Of a stretch of DNA of 64,000 bases, positions 11,246 to 24,392 are shown one piece after another; within the stretch, counting starts at the first letter, position 1; each line of letters starts with the position of its first letter. This DNA is from Euonymus europaeus. Lineage: Eukaryota > Streptophyta > Magnoliopsida > Celastrales > Celastraceae. The notes beneath the pieces are model-generated. The model saw only the letters and a list, made by a program, of their open reading frames with translations. It made no database searches and was not told where the DNA came from. The stretch lies in contig OY756957.1 of NCBI GenBank assembly GCA_963580455.1, positions 31,774,501 through 31,838,500 of the forward strand, written 5' to 3'. Made by a program: the position numbers and the translations under genes.

Positions 11246-14200
11246 ATTTCTCGGCTAACTAGATGAAATGAGACCTACTAGCCACGAGTTTTGAAATCGA
11301 AAACCGAAATGCCAGGATTGTAGAGCTCAAAAAGAAGTGTGAAATCAAGCTAAAAATCACAGAATTCAGAACTCGGAGTCAACGGATATTCATAAAACCG
11401 TTTACGTAAAGAAACCACATTTCGCGGCTAACTAGGTGAAACGAGACCTACTAGCCACGAGTTCTGAAATCAAAATCCGAAATGCCAGGATTATAGAGCT
11501 CGAAAAGTAGTGTGAAATCAAGCTTAAAATCACCGAATTCAGAACTCGGAGTCAACGGATATTCATAAAACCGTTTACGTAAAGAAACCACATTTCCAGG
11601 CTAACTAGGTGAAACGAGACCTACTAGCCATGAGTTCTGAAATCAAAATCCGAAATGCCAGGATTGTAGAGCTCGAAAAGTAGTATGAAATCAAGCTAAA
11701 AATCACCGAATTCAGAACTCGGAGTCAAATGATATTCATAAAACCGTTTACGTAAAGAAACCACATTTCGCGGCTAACTAGGTGAAACGAGACCTACTAG
11801 CCACGAGTTCTGAAATCAAAATCCGAAATGCCAGGATTATAGAGCTCGAAAAGTAGTGTGAAATCAAGCTTAAAATCACCGAATTCAGAACTCGGAGTCA
11901 ACGGATATTCATAAAACCGTTTACGTAAAGAAACCACATTTCCAGGCTAACTAGGTGAAACGAGACCTACTAGCCATGAGTTCTGAAATCAAAATCCGAA
12001 ATGCCAGGATTGTAGAGCTCGAAAAGTAGTATGAAATCAAGCTAAAAATCACCGAATTCAGAACTCGGAGTCAACGGATATTCATAAAACCGTTTACGTA
12101 AAGAAACCACATTTCGCGGCTAACTAGGTGAATCGAGACCTACTAGCCACGAGTTCTGAAATCAAAATCCGAAAAATCAGGATTATAGAGCTCGAAAAGT
12201 AGTGTGAAATCAAGCTAAAAATCAACGAATTCAGAACTCGGAGTCAACGGATATTTATAAAACCGTTTACGTAAAGAAACCACATTTCGCGGCTAACTAG
12301 GTGAAACGAGACCTACTATCCACGAGTTCTGAAATCAAAATCCAAAACTCCAGAATTGTAGAGCTCGAAAAGTAGTGTGAAATCAAGCTAAAAATCACCG
12401 AATTCAGAACTCGGAGTCAACGGATATTCATAAAACCGTTTACGTAAAGAAACCACATTTCGCGGCTAACTAGGTGAAACGAGACCTACTAGCCACGACT
12501 TCTGAAATCAAAATCCGAAATGCCAGGATTGTAGAGCTCGAAAAGTAGTGTGAAATCAAGCTAAAAATCACCGAATTCAGAACTCGTAGTCAACGGATAT
12601 TCATAAAACCGTTTACGTAAAGAAACCACATTTCGCGGCTAACTAGGTGAAACGAGACCTACTAGCCACGAGTTCTAAAATCAAAATCCGAAATGCAAAG
12701 ATTGTAGAGCTCGAAACGTAGTGTGAAATCAAGCTAAAAATAACCGAATTCAGAACTCGGAGTCAACGGATATTCATAAAACCATTTACGTAAAGAAACC
12801 ACATTTCGCGGCTAACTAGGTGAAATGAGACCTACTAGCCACGAGTTCTGAAATCAAAATCCGAAATGCCAGGATTGTTGAGCTCGAAAAGTAGTGTGAA
12901 ATGAATCTAAAAATCACCTAATTCAGAACTTGGAGTCAACGGATATTCATAAAACCGTTTACGTAAAGAAACCACATTTCGCGGCTAACTAGGTGAAACG
13001 AGACCTACTAGCCACGAGTTCTGAAATCAAAATCCGAAATGCCAGGATTGTAGAGCTCGAAAAGTAGTATGAAATCAAGCTAAAAATCACCGAATTCAGA
13101 ACTCGGAGTCAACGGATATTCATAAAACCGTTTACGTAAAGAAACCACATTTCGCGGCTAACTAGGTGAAACGAGACCTACTAGCCACGAGTTCTGAAAT
13201 CAAAATCCGAAATGCCAGGATTGTAGAGCTCGAAAAGTAGTATGAAATCAAGCTAAAAATCACCGAATTCAGAACTCGTAGTCAACGGATATTCATAAAA
13301 CCGTTTACGTAAAGAAACCACATTTCCAGGCTAACTAGGTGAAACGAGACCTACTAGCCATGAGTTCTGAAATCAAAATCCGAAATGCCAGGATTGTAGA
13401 GCTCGAAAAGTAGTATGAAATCAAGCTAAAAATCACCGAATTCAGAACTCGGAGTCAACGGATATTCGTAAAACCGTTTACGTAAAGAAACCACATTTCG
13501 CGGCTAACTAGGTGAAACGAGACCTACTAGCCACGAGTTCTGAAATCAAAATCCGAAATGCCAGGATTGTAGAGCTCGAAAAGCAGTGTGAAATCAACCT
13601 AAAAATCACAGAATTCAGAACTCGGAGTCAACGGATATTCATAAAACCGTTTACGTAAAGAAACCACATTTCGCGGCTAACTAGGTGAAACGAGACCTAC
13701 TAGCCACGAGTTCTGAAATCAAAATCCGAAACGCCAGGATTATAGAGCTCGAAAAGCAGTGTGAAATCAAGCGAAAAATCACCGAATTCAGAACTCGGAG
13801 TCAATGGATATTCATAAAACCGTTTACGTAAAGAAACCACATTTCGCGGCTAACTAGGTGAAACGAGACCTACTAGCCACGAGTTCTGAAATCAAAATCC
13901 GAAACTCAAAGATTGTAGAGCTCGAAACGTAGTGTGAAATCAAGCTAAAAATAACCGAATTCAGAACTCGGAGTCAATGGATATTCATAAAACCGTTTAC
14001 GTAAAGAAACCACATTTCCAGGCTAACTAGGTGAAACGAGACCTACTAGCCATGAGTTCTGAAATCAAAATCCGAAATGCCAGGATTGTAGAGCTCGAAA
14101 AGTAGTATGAAATCAAGCTAAAAATCACAGAATTCAGAACTCGGAGTCAACGGATATTCATAAAACCGTTTACGTAAAGAAACCACATTTCGCGGCTAAC

Positions 14201-14705
14201 TAGGTGAAACGAGACCTGCTAGCCTCGAGTTCTGAAATCAAAATCCGAAATGCCAGGATTGTAGAGCTCGAAAAGCAGTGTGAAATCAACCTAAAAATCA
14301 CAGAATTCAGAACTCGGAGTCAACGGATATTCATAAAACCGTTTACGTAAAGAAACCACATTTCGCGGCTAACTAGGTGAAACGAGACCTACTAGCCACG
14401 AGTTCTGAAATCAAAATCCGAAACGCCAAGATTATAGAGCTCGAAAAGCAGTGTGAAATCAAGCGAAAAATCACCGAATTCAGAACTCGGAGTCAATGGA
14501 TATTCATAAAACCGTTTACGTAAAGAAACCACATTTCGCGGCTAACTAGGTGAAACGAGACCGACTAGCCACGAGTTCTGAAATCAATATCCGAAACTCC
14601 AGGATTGTAGAGCTCAAAAAGGAGTGTGAAATCAAGCTAAAAATCACAAAATTCAGAACTCGGAGTCAACGGATATTCATAAAACCGTTTACGTAAAGAA
14701 ACCAC
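11246..14705. repeat. 20-monomer HOR unit, copy B, with a 2-monomer insertion
   Basis: 3,460 bp (20 x 173). It repeats copy A in order, with one extra dimer: the CTTAAAATC and CCAGG/CCATGAG pair appears at 11,419-11,764 and again at 11,765-12,110. By eye I find about five single-base differences from copy A, for example AATTCG/AATCCG in the 9,516 and 12,976 monomers, AAATTAG/AAAGTAG in 9,689 and 13,149, and CCGAGATT/CCAAGATT in 10,900 and 14,360. That implies a very recent duplication. Confidence 0.9.
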
Positions 14706-17700
14706 ATTTCTCGGCTAACTAGATGAAATGAGACCTACTAGCCACGAGTTTTGAAATCGAAAACCGAAATGCCAGGATTGTAGAGCTCAAAAAGAAGTGT
14801 GAAATCAAGCTAAAAATCACAGAATTCAGAACTCGGAGTCAACGGATATTCATAAAACCGTTTACGTAAAGAAACCACATTTCGCGGCTAACTAGGTGAA
14901 ACGAGACCTACTAGCCACGAGTTCTGAAATCAAAATCCGAAATGCCAGGATTATAGAGCTCGAAAAGTAGTGTGAAATCAAGCTTAAAATCACCGAATTC
15001 AGAACTCGGAGTCAACGGATATTCATAAAACCGTTTACGTAAAGAAACCACATTTCCAGGCTAACTAGGTGAAACGAGACCTACTAGCCATGAGTTTTGA
15101 AATCAAAATCCGAAATGCCAGGATTGTAGAGCTCGAAAAGTAGTATGAAATCAAGCTAAAAATCACAGAATTCAGAACTCGGAGTCAACGGATATTCATA
15201 AAACCGTTTACGTAAAGAAACCACATTTCGCGGCTAACTAGGTGAATCGAGACCTACTAGCCACGAGTTCTGAAATCAAAATCCGAAAAATAAGGATTAT
15301 AGAGCTCGAAAAGTAGTGTGAAATCAAGCTAAAAATCAACGAATTCAGAACTCGGAGTCAACGGATATTTATATAACCGTTTACGTAAAGAAACCACATT
15401 TCGCGGCTAACTAGGTGAAACGAGACCTACTATCCACGAGTTCTGAAATCAAAATCCAAAACTCCAGAATTGTAGAGCTCGAAAAGTAGTGTGAAATCAA
15501 GCTAAAAATCACCGAATTCAGAACTCGGAGTCAACGGATATTCATAAAACCGTTTACGTAAAGAAACCACATTTTGCGGCTAACTAGGTGAAACGAGACC
15601 TACTAGCCACGACTTCTGAAATCAAAATCCGAAATGCCAGGATTGTAGAGCTCGAAAAGTAGTGTGAAATCAAGCTAAAAATAACCGAATTCAGAACTCG
15701 GAGTCAACGGATATTCATAAAACCGTTTACGTAAAGAAACCACATTTCGCGGCTAACTAGGTGAAACGAGACCTACTAGCCACGAGTTCTGAAATCAAAA
15801 TCCGAAACGCCAGGATTATAGAGCTCGAAAAGTAGTGTGAAATCAAGCTAAAAATCACCGAATTCAGAACTCGGAGTCAACGGATATTCATAAAACCGTT
15901 TACGTAAAGAAACCACATTTCGCGGCTAACTAGGTGAAACGAGACCTACTAGCCACGAGTTCTGAAATGAAAATCCGAAACGCCAGGATTATAGAGCTCG
16001 AAAAGCAGTGTGAAATCAACCTAAAAATCACAGAATTCAGAACTCGGAGTCAACGGATATTCATAAAACCGTTTACGTAAAGAAACCACATTTCGCGGCT
16101 AACTACGTGAAACGAGACCTACTAGCCACGACTTCTGAAATCAAAATCCGAAACGCAAAGATTGTAGAGCTCGAAACGTAGTGTGAAATCAAGCTAAAAA
16201 TAACCGAATTCAGAACTCGGAGTCAACGGATATTCATAAAACCGTTTACGTAAAGAAACCACATTTCCAGGCTAACTAGGTGAAACGAGACCTACTAGCC
16301 ATGAGTTCTGAAATCAAAATCCGAAATGCCAGGATTGTAGAGCTCGAAAAGTAGTATGAAATCAAGCTAAAAATCACCGAATTCAGAACTCGGAGTCAAC
16401 GGATATTCATAAAACCGTTTACGTAAAGAAACCACATTTCGCGGCTAACTAGGTGAAACGAGACCTACTAGCCACGAGTTCTGAAATCAAAATCCGAAAT
16501 GCCAGGATTGTAGAGCTCGAAAAGCAGTGTGAAATCAACCTAAAAATCACAGAATTCAGAACTCGGAGTCAACGGATATTCATAAAACCGTTTACGTAAA
16601 GAAACCACATTTCGCGGCTAACTAGTTGAAACGAGACCTACTAGCCACGAGTTCTGAAATCAAAATCCGAAACGCCAAGATTATAGAGCTCGAAAAGCAG
16701 TGTGAAATCAATCGAAAAATCACCGAATTCAGAACTCGGAGTCAATGGATATTCATAAAACCGTTTACGTAAAGAAACCACATTTCGCGGCTAACTAGGT
16801 GAAACGAGACCGACTAGCCACGAGTTCTGAAATCAATATCCGAAACTCCAGGATTGTAGAGCTCAAAAAGGAGTGTGAAATCAAGCTAAAAATCACAAAA
16901 TTCAGAACTCGGAGTCAACGGATATTCATAAAACCGTTTACGTAAAGAAACCACATTTCTCGGCTAACTAGATGAAATGAGACCTACTAGCCACGAGTTT
17001 TGAAATCGAAAACCGAAATGCCAGGATTGTAGAGCTCAAAAAGAAGTGTGAAATCAAGCTAAAAATCACAGAATTCAGAACTCGGAGTCAACGGATATTC
17101 ATAAAACCGTTTACGTAAAGAAACCACATTTCGCGGCTAACTAGGTGAAACGAGACCTACTAGCCACGAGTTCTGAAATCAAAATCCGAAATGCCAGGAT
17201 TATAGACCTCGAAAAGTAGTGTGAAATCAAGCTTAAAATCACCGAATTCAGAACTCGGAGTCAACGGATATTCATAAAACCGTTTACGTAAAGAAACCAC
17301 ATTTCCAGGCTAACTAGGTGAAACGAGACCTACTAGCCATGAGTTCTGAAATCAAAATCCGAAATGCCAGGATTGTAGAGCTCGAAAAGTAGTATGAAAT
17401 CAAGCTAAAAATCACCGACTTCAGAACTCGGAGTCAACGGATATTCATAAAACCGTTTACGTAAAGAAACCACATTTCGCGGCTAACTAGGTGAATCGAG
17501 ACCTACTAGCCACCAGTTCTGAAATCAAAATCCGAAAAATCAGGATTATAGAGCTCGAAAAGTAGTGTGAAATCAAGCTAAAAATCAACGAATTCAGAAC
17601 TCGGAGTCAACGCATATTTATAAAACCGTTTACATAAAGAAACCACATTTCGCGGCTAACTAGGTGAAACGAGACCTACTATCCACGAGTTCTGAAATCA

Positions 17701-20240
17701 AAATCCAAAACTCCAGAATTGTAGAGCTCGAAAAGTAGTGTGAAATCAAGCTAAAAATCACCGAATTCAGAACTCGGAGTCAACGGATATTCATAAAACC
17801 GTTTACGTAAAGAAACCACATTTCGCGGCTAACTAGGTGAAACGAGACCTACTAGCCACGACTTCTGAAATCAAAATCCGAAATGCCAGGATTGTAGAGC
17901 TCGAAAATTAGTGTGAAATCAAGCTAAAAATCACCGAATTCAGAACTCGTAGTCAACGGATATTCATAAAACCGTTTACGTAAAGAAACCACATTTTGCG
18001 GCTAACTAGGTGAAACGAGACCTACTAGCCACGAGTTCTAAAATCCAAATCCGAAATGCAAAGATTGTAGAGCTCGAAACGTAGTGTGAAATCAAGCTAA
18101 AAATAACCGAATTCAGAACTCGGAGTCAACGGATATTCATAAAACCGTTTACGTAAAGAAACCACATTTCGCGGCTAACTAGGTGAAACGAGACCTACTA
18201 GCCACGAGTTCTGAAATCAAAATCCGAAACACCAGGATTATAGAGCTCGAAAAGTAGTGTGAAATCAAGCTAAAAATCACCGAATTCAGAACTCGGAGTC
18301 AACGGATATTCATAAAACCGTTTACGTAAAGAAACCACATTTCGCGGCTAACTAGGTGAAACGAGACCTACTAGCCACGAGTTCTAAAATCAAAATCCGA
18401 AATGCAAAGATTGTAGAGCTCGAAACGTAGTGTGAAATCAAGCTAAAAATAACCGAATTCAGAACTCGGAGTCAACGGATATTCATAAAACCGTTTACGT
18501 AAAGAAACCACATTTCGCGGCTAACTAGGTGAAACGAGACCTACTAGCCACGAGTTCTGAAATCAAAATCCGAAACACCAGGATTATAGAGCTCGAAAAG
18601 TAGTGTGAAATCAAGCTAAAAATCACCGAATTCAGAACTCGGAGTCAACGGATATTCATAAAACCGTTTACGTAAAGAAACCACATTTCATGGCTAACTA
18701 CGTGAAACGAGACCTACTAGCCACGAGTTCTGAAATCAAAATCCGAAACGCAAAGATTGTAGAGCTCGAAACGTAGTGTGAAATCAAGCTAAAAATAACC
18801 GAATTCAGAACTCGGAGTCAACGGATATTCATAAAACCGTTTACGTAAAGAAACCACATTTCCAGGCTAACTAGGTGAAACGAGACCTACTAGCCATGAG
18901 TTCTGAAATCAAAATCCGAAATGCCAGGATTGTAGAGCTCGAAAAGTAGTATGAAATCCAGCTAAAAATCACCGAATTCAGAACTCGGAGTCAACGGATA
19001 TTCATAAAACCGTTTACGTAAAGAAACCACATTTCGCGGCTAACTAGGTGAAACGAGACCTACTAGCCACGAGTTCTGAAATCAAAATCCGAAATGCCAG
19101 GATTGTAGAGCTCGAAAAGCAGTGTGAAATCAACCTAAAAATCACAGAATTCAGAACTCGGAGTCAACGGATATTCATAAAACCGTTTACGTAAAGAAAC
19201 CACATTTCGCGGCTAACTAGGTGAAACGAGACCTACTAGCCACGAGTTCTGAAATCAAAATCCGAAACGCCAGGATTATAGAGCTCGAAAAGCAGTGTGA
19301 AATCAAGCGAAAAATCACCGAATTCAGAACTCGGAGTCAATGGATATTCATAAAACCGTTTACGTAAAGAAACCACATTTCGCGGCTAACTAGGTGAAAG
19401 AGACCTACTAGCCACGAGTTCTGAAATCAAAATCCGAAACTCAAAGATTGTAGAGCTCGAAACGTAGTGTGAAATCAAGCTAAAAATAACCGAATTCAGA
19501 ACTCGGAGTCAACGGATATTCATAAAACCGTTTACGTAAATAAACCACATTTCCAGGCTAACTAGGTGAAACGAGACCTACTAGCCATGAGTTCTGAAAT
19601 CAAAATCCGAAATGCCAGGATTGTAGAGCTCGAAAAGTAGTATGAAATCAAGCTAAAAATCACCGAATTCAGAACTCGGAGTCAACGGATATTCATAAAA
19701 CCGTTTACGTAAAGAAACCACATTTTGCGGCTAACTAGGTGAAACGAGACCTACTAGCCACGAGTTCTGAAATCAAAATCCGAAATGCCAGGATTTTAGA
19801 GCTCGAAAAGCAGTGTGAAATCAACCTAAAAATCACAGAATTCAGAACTCGGAGTCAACGGATATTCATAAAACCGTTTACGTAAAGAAACCACATTTCG
19901 CGGCTAACTAGGTGAAACGAGACCTACTATCCACGAGTTCTGAAATCAAAATCCGAAACGCCAGGATTATAGAGCTCGAAAAGCAGTGTGAAATCAAGCG
20001 AAAAATCACCGAATTCAGAACTCGGAGTCAATGGATATTCATAAAACCGTTTATGTAAAGAAACCACATTTCGCGGCTAACTAGGTGAAACGAGACCGAC
20101 TAGCCACGAGTTCTGAAATCAATATCCGAAACTCCAGGATTGAAGAGCTCAAAAAGGAGTGTGAAATCAAGCTAAAAATCACAAAAGTCAGAACTCGGAG
20201 TCAACGGATATTCATAAAACCGTTTACGTAAAGAAACCAC
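14706..20240. repeat. Rearranged relatives of the 18/20-mer unit
   Basis: Two intervals between TTTCTCGG marker monomers, 14,706-16,954 (13 monomers) and 16,955-20,240 (19 monomers, one base short). They open with the same CTTAAAATC, CCAGG, GAATCG, TACTATCC series as copies A and B. They then lose or reshuffle the middle part, rejoining the GCGAAAAATC and GACCGACTAG end. Monomers with AACACC alternate with AACGCAAAG or AATGCAAAG types near 18,000-18,700, suggesting a two-monomer duplication. Confidence 0.7.
19381..19552. repeat. 172-bp monomer with one-base deletion
   Basis: GTGAAACGAGACC is shortened to GTGAAAGAGACC near 19,400. From here the monomer register shifts by one base. The deletion falls in the hairpin loop sequence. 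Confidence 0.85.
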
Positions 20241-22662
20241 ATTTCTCGGCTAACTAGATGAAATGAGACCTACTAGCCACGAGTTTTGAAATCGAAAACC
20301 GAAATGCCAGGATTGTAGAGCTCAAAAAGAAGTGTGAAATCAAGCTAAAAATCACAGAATTCAGAACTCGGAGTCAACGGATATTCATAAAACCGTTTAC
20401 GTAAAGAAACCACATTTCGCGGCTAACTAGGTGAAACGAGACCTACTAGCCACGAGTTCTGAAATCAAAATCCGAAACGCCAGGATTATAGAGTTCGAAA
20501 AGTAGTGTGAAATCAAGCTTAAAATCACCGAATTCAGAACTCGGAGTCAACGGATATTCATAAAACCGTTTACGTAAAGAAACCACATTTCCAGCCTAAC
20601 TAGGTGAAACGAGACCTACTAGCCATGAGTTCTGAAATCAAAATCCGAAATGCCAGGATTGTAGAGCTCGAAAAGTAGTATGAAATCAAGCTAAAAATCA
20701 CCGAATTCAGAACTCGGAGTCAACGGATATTCATAAAACCGTTTACGTAAAGAAACCACATTTCGCGGCTAACTAGGTGAATCGAGAACTACTAGCCACG
20801 AGTTCTGAAATCAAAATCCGAAAAATCATGATTATAGAGCTCGAAAAGTAGTGTGAAATCAAGCTAAAAATCAACGAATTCAGAACTCGGAGTCAACGGA
20901 TATTTATAAAACCGTTTACGTAAAGAAACCACATTTCGCGGCTAACTAGGTGAAACGAGACCTACTATCCACGAGTTCTGAAATCAAAATCCGAAATGCC
21001 AGGATTGTAGAGCTCGAAAAGTAGTGTGAAATCAAGCTAAAAATCACCGAATTCAGAACTCGGAGTCAACGGATATTCATAAAACCGTTTACGTAAAGAA
21101 ACCACATTTCGCGGCTAACTAGGTGAAACGAGACCTACTAGCCACGACTTCTGAAATCAAAATCCGAAACGCAAAGATTGTAGAGCTCGAAACGTAGTGT
21201 GAAATCAAGCTAAAAATAACCGAATTCAGAACTCGGAGTCAACGGATATTCATAAAACCGTTTACGTAAAGAAACCACATTTCGCGGCTAAATAGGTGAA
21301 ACGAGACCTACTAGCCACGAGTTCTGAAATCAAAATCCGAAACGCCAGGATTATAGAGCTCGAAAAGTAGTGTGAAATCAAGCTAAAAATCACCGAATTC
21401 AGAACTCGGAGTCAACGGATATTCATAAAACCGTTTACGTAAAGAAACCACATTTCGCGGTTAACTAGGTGAAACGAGACCTACTAGCCACGAGTTCTGA
21501 AATCAAAATCCGAAATGCCAGGATTATAGAGCTCGAAAAGTAGTGTGAAATCAAGCTAAAAATCACCGAATTCAGAACTCGGAGTCAACGGATATTCATA
21601 AAACCGTTTACGTAAAGAAACCACATTTCGCGGCTAACTAGGTGAAACGAGACCTACTAGCCACGAGTTCTGAAATCAAAATCCGAAATGCCAGAATTGT
21701 AGAGCTCGAAAAGCAGTGTGAAATCAACCTAAAAATCACAGAATTCAGAACTCGGAGTCAACGGATATTCATAAAACCGTTTACGTAAAGAAACCACATT
21801 TCGCGGCTAACTAGGTGAAACGAGACCTACTAGCCACGAGTTCTGAAATCAAAATCCGAAACTCCAGGATTGTAGAGCTCGAAAAGGAGTGTGAAATCAA
21901 TCTAAAAATCACCGAATTCAGAACTCGTAGTCAACGGATATTCATAAAACCGTTTACGTAAAGAAACCACATTTCGCGGCTAACTAGGTGAATCGAGACC
22001 TACTAGCCACGAGTTCTGAAATCAAAATCCGAAAAATCAGGATTATAGAGCTCGAAAAGTAGTGTGAAATCAAGTTAAAAATCAACGAATTCAGAACTCG
22101 GAGTCAACGGATATTTATAAAACCGTTTACGTAAAGAAACCACATTTCGCGGCTAACTAGGTGAAACGAGACCTACTATCCACGACTTCTGAAATCAAAA
22201 TCCGAAACTCCAGAATTGTAGAGCTCGAAAAGTAGTGTGAAATCAAGCTAAAAATCACCGAATTCAGAACTCGGAGTCAACGGATATTCATAAAACCGTT
22301 TACGTAAAGAAACCACATTTCGCGGCTAACTAGGTGAAACGAGACCTACTAGCCACGAGTTCTGAAATCAAAATCCGAAATGCCAGGATTATAGAGCTCG
22401 AAAAGTAGTGTGAAATCAAGCTAAAAATCACCGAATTCAGAACTCGGAGTCAACGGATATTCATAAAACCGTTTACGTAAAGAAACCACATTTCGCGGCT
22501 AACTAGGTGAAACGAGACCTACTAGCCACGAGTTCTGAAATCAAAATCCGAAACTCCAGAATTGTAGAGCTCGAAAAGTAGTGTGAAATCAAGCTAAAAA
22601 TCACCGAATTCAGAACTCGGAGTCAACGGATATTCATAAAACCGTTTACGTAAAGAAACCAC

Positions 22663-24046
22663 ATTTCGCGGCTAACTAGGTGAAACGAGACCTACTAGCC
22701 ACGAGTTCTGAAATCAAAATCCGAAATGCCAGGATTGTAGAGCTCGAAAAGTAGTGTGAAATCAAGCTAAAAATCACCGAATTCAGAACTCGTAGTCAAC
22801 GGATATTCATAAAACCGTTTACGTAAAGAAACCACATTTCGCGGCTAACTAGGTGAAACGAGACCTACTAGCCACGAGTTCTGAAATCAAAATCCGAAAC
22901 GCAAAGATTGTAGAGCTCGAAACGTAGTGTGAAATCAAGCTAAAAATAACCGAATTCAGAACTCGGAGTCAACGGATATTCATAAAACCGTTTACGTAAA
23001 GAAACCACATTTCCAGGCTAACTAGGTGAAACGAGACCTACTAGCCATGAGTTCTGAAATCAAAATCCGAAATGCCAGGATTGTAGAGCTCGAAAAGTAG
23101 TATGAAATCAAGCTAAAAATAACCGAATTCAGAACTCGGAGTCAACGGATATTCATAAAACCGTTTACGTAAAGAAACCACATTTCGCGGCTAACTAGGT
23201 GAAACGAGACCTACTAGCCACGAGTTCTGAAATCAAAATCCGAAATGCCAGGATTGTAGAGCTCGAAAAGCAGTGTGAAATCAACCTAAAAATCACAGAA
23301 TTCATAACTCGGAGTCAACGGATATTCATAAAACCGTTTACGTAAAGAAACCACATTTCGCGGCTAACTAGGTGAAACGAGACCTACTAGCCACGAGTTC
23401 TGAAATCAAAATCCGAAATGCCAGGATTGTAGAGCTCGAAAAGTAGTGTGAAATCAAGCTAAAAATCACCGAATTCAGAACTCGTAGTCAACGGATATTC
23501 ATAAAACCGTTTACGTAAAGAAACCACATTTCGCGGCTAACTAGGTGAAACGAGACCTACTAGCCACGAGTTCTGAAATCAAAATCCGAAACGCAAAGAT
23601 TGTAGAGCTCGAAACGTAGTGTGAAATCAAGCTAAAAATAACCGAATTCAGAACTCGGAGTCAACGGATATTCATAAAACCGTTTACGTAAAGAAACCAC
23701 ATTTCCAGGCTAACTAGGTGAAACGAGACCTACTAGCCATGAGTTCTGAAATCAAAATCCGAAATGCCAGGATTGTAGAGCTCGAAAAGTAGTATGAAAT
23801 CAAGCTAAAAATCACCGAATTCAGAACTCGGAGTCAACGGATATTCATAAAACCGTTTACGTAAAGAAACCACATTTCGCGGCTAACTAGGTGAAACGAG
23901 ACCTACTAGCCACGAGTTCTGAAATCAAAATCCGAAATGCCAGGATTGTAGAGCTCGAAAAGCAGTGTGAAATCAACCTAAAAATCACAGAATTCATAAC
24001 TCGGAGTCAACGGATATTCATAAAACCGTTTACGTAAAGAAACCAC
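22663..24046. repeat. Four-monomer tandem duplication
   Basis: Blocks 22,663-23,354 and 23,355-24,046 (692 bp each) share the order: AATGCC with ACTCGTAGTC, AACGCAAAG with AAATAACC, CCAGG/CCATGAG, then AAGCAGTG with the rare ATTCATAACTCGG. One visible difference is AAATAACC versus AAATCACC in the third monomer. The related block at 35,464-36,155 has only one copy. Confidence 0.85.
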
Positions 24047-24392
24047 ATTTCGCGGCTAACTAGGTGAAACGAGACCTACTAGCCACGAGTTCTGAAATCA
24101 AAATCCGAAACGCCAGGATTATAGAGCTCGAAAAGCAGTGTGAAATCAAGCGAAAAATCACCGAATTCATAACTCGGAGTCAATGGATATTCATAAAACC
24201 GTTTACGTAAAGAAACCACATTTCGCGGGTAACTAGGTGAAACGAGACCGACAAGCCACGAGTTCTGAAATCAATATCCGAAACTCCAGGATTGTAGAGC
24301 TCAAAAAGGAGTGTGAAATCAAGCTAAAAATCACAAAATTCAGAACTCGGAGTCAACGGATATTCATAAAACCGTTTACGTAAAGAAACCAC

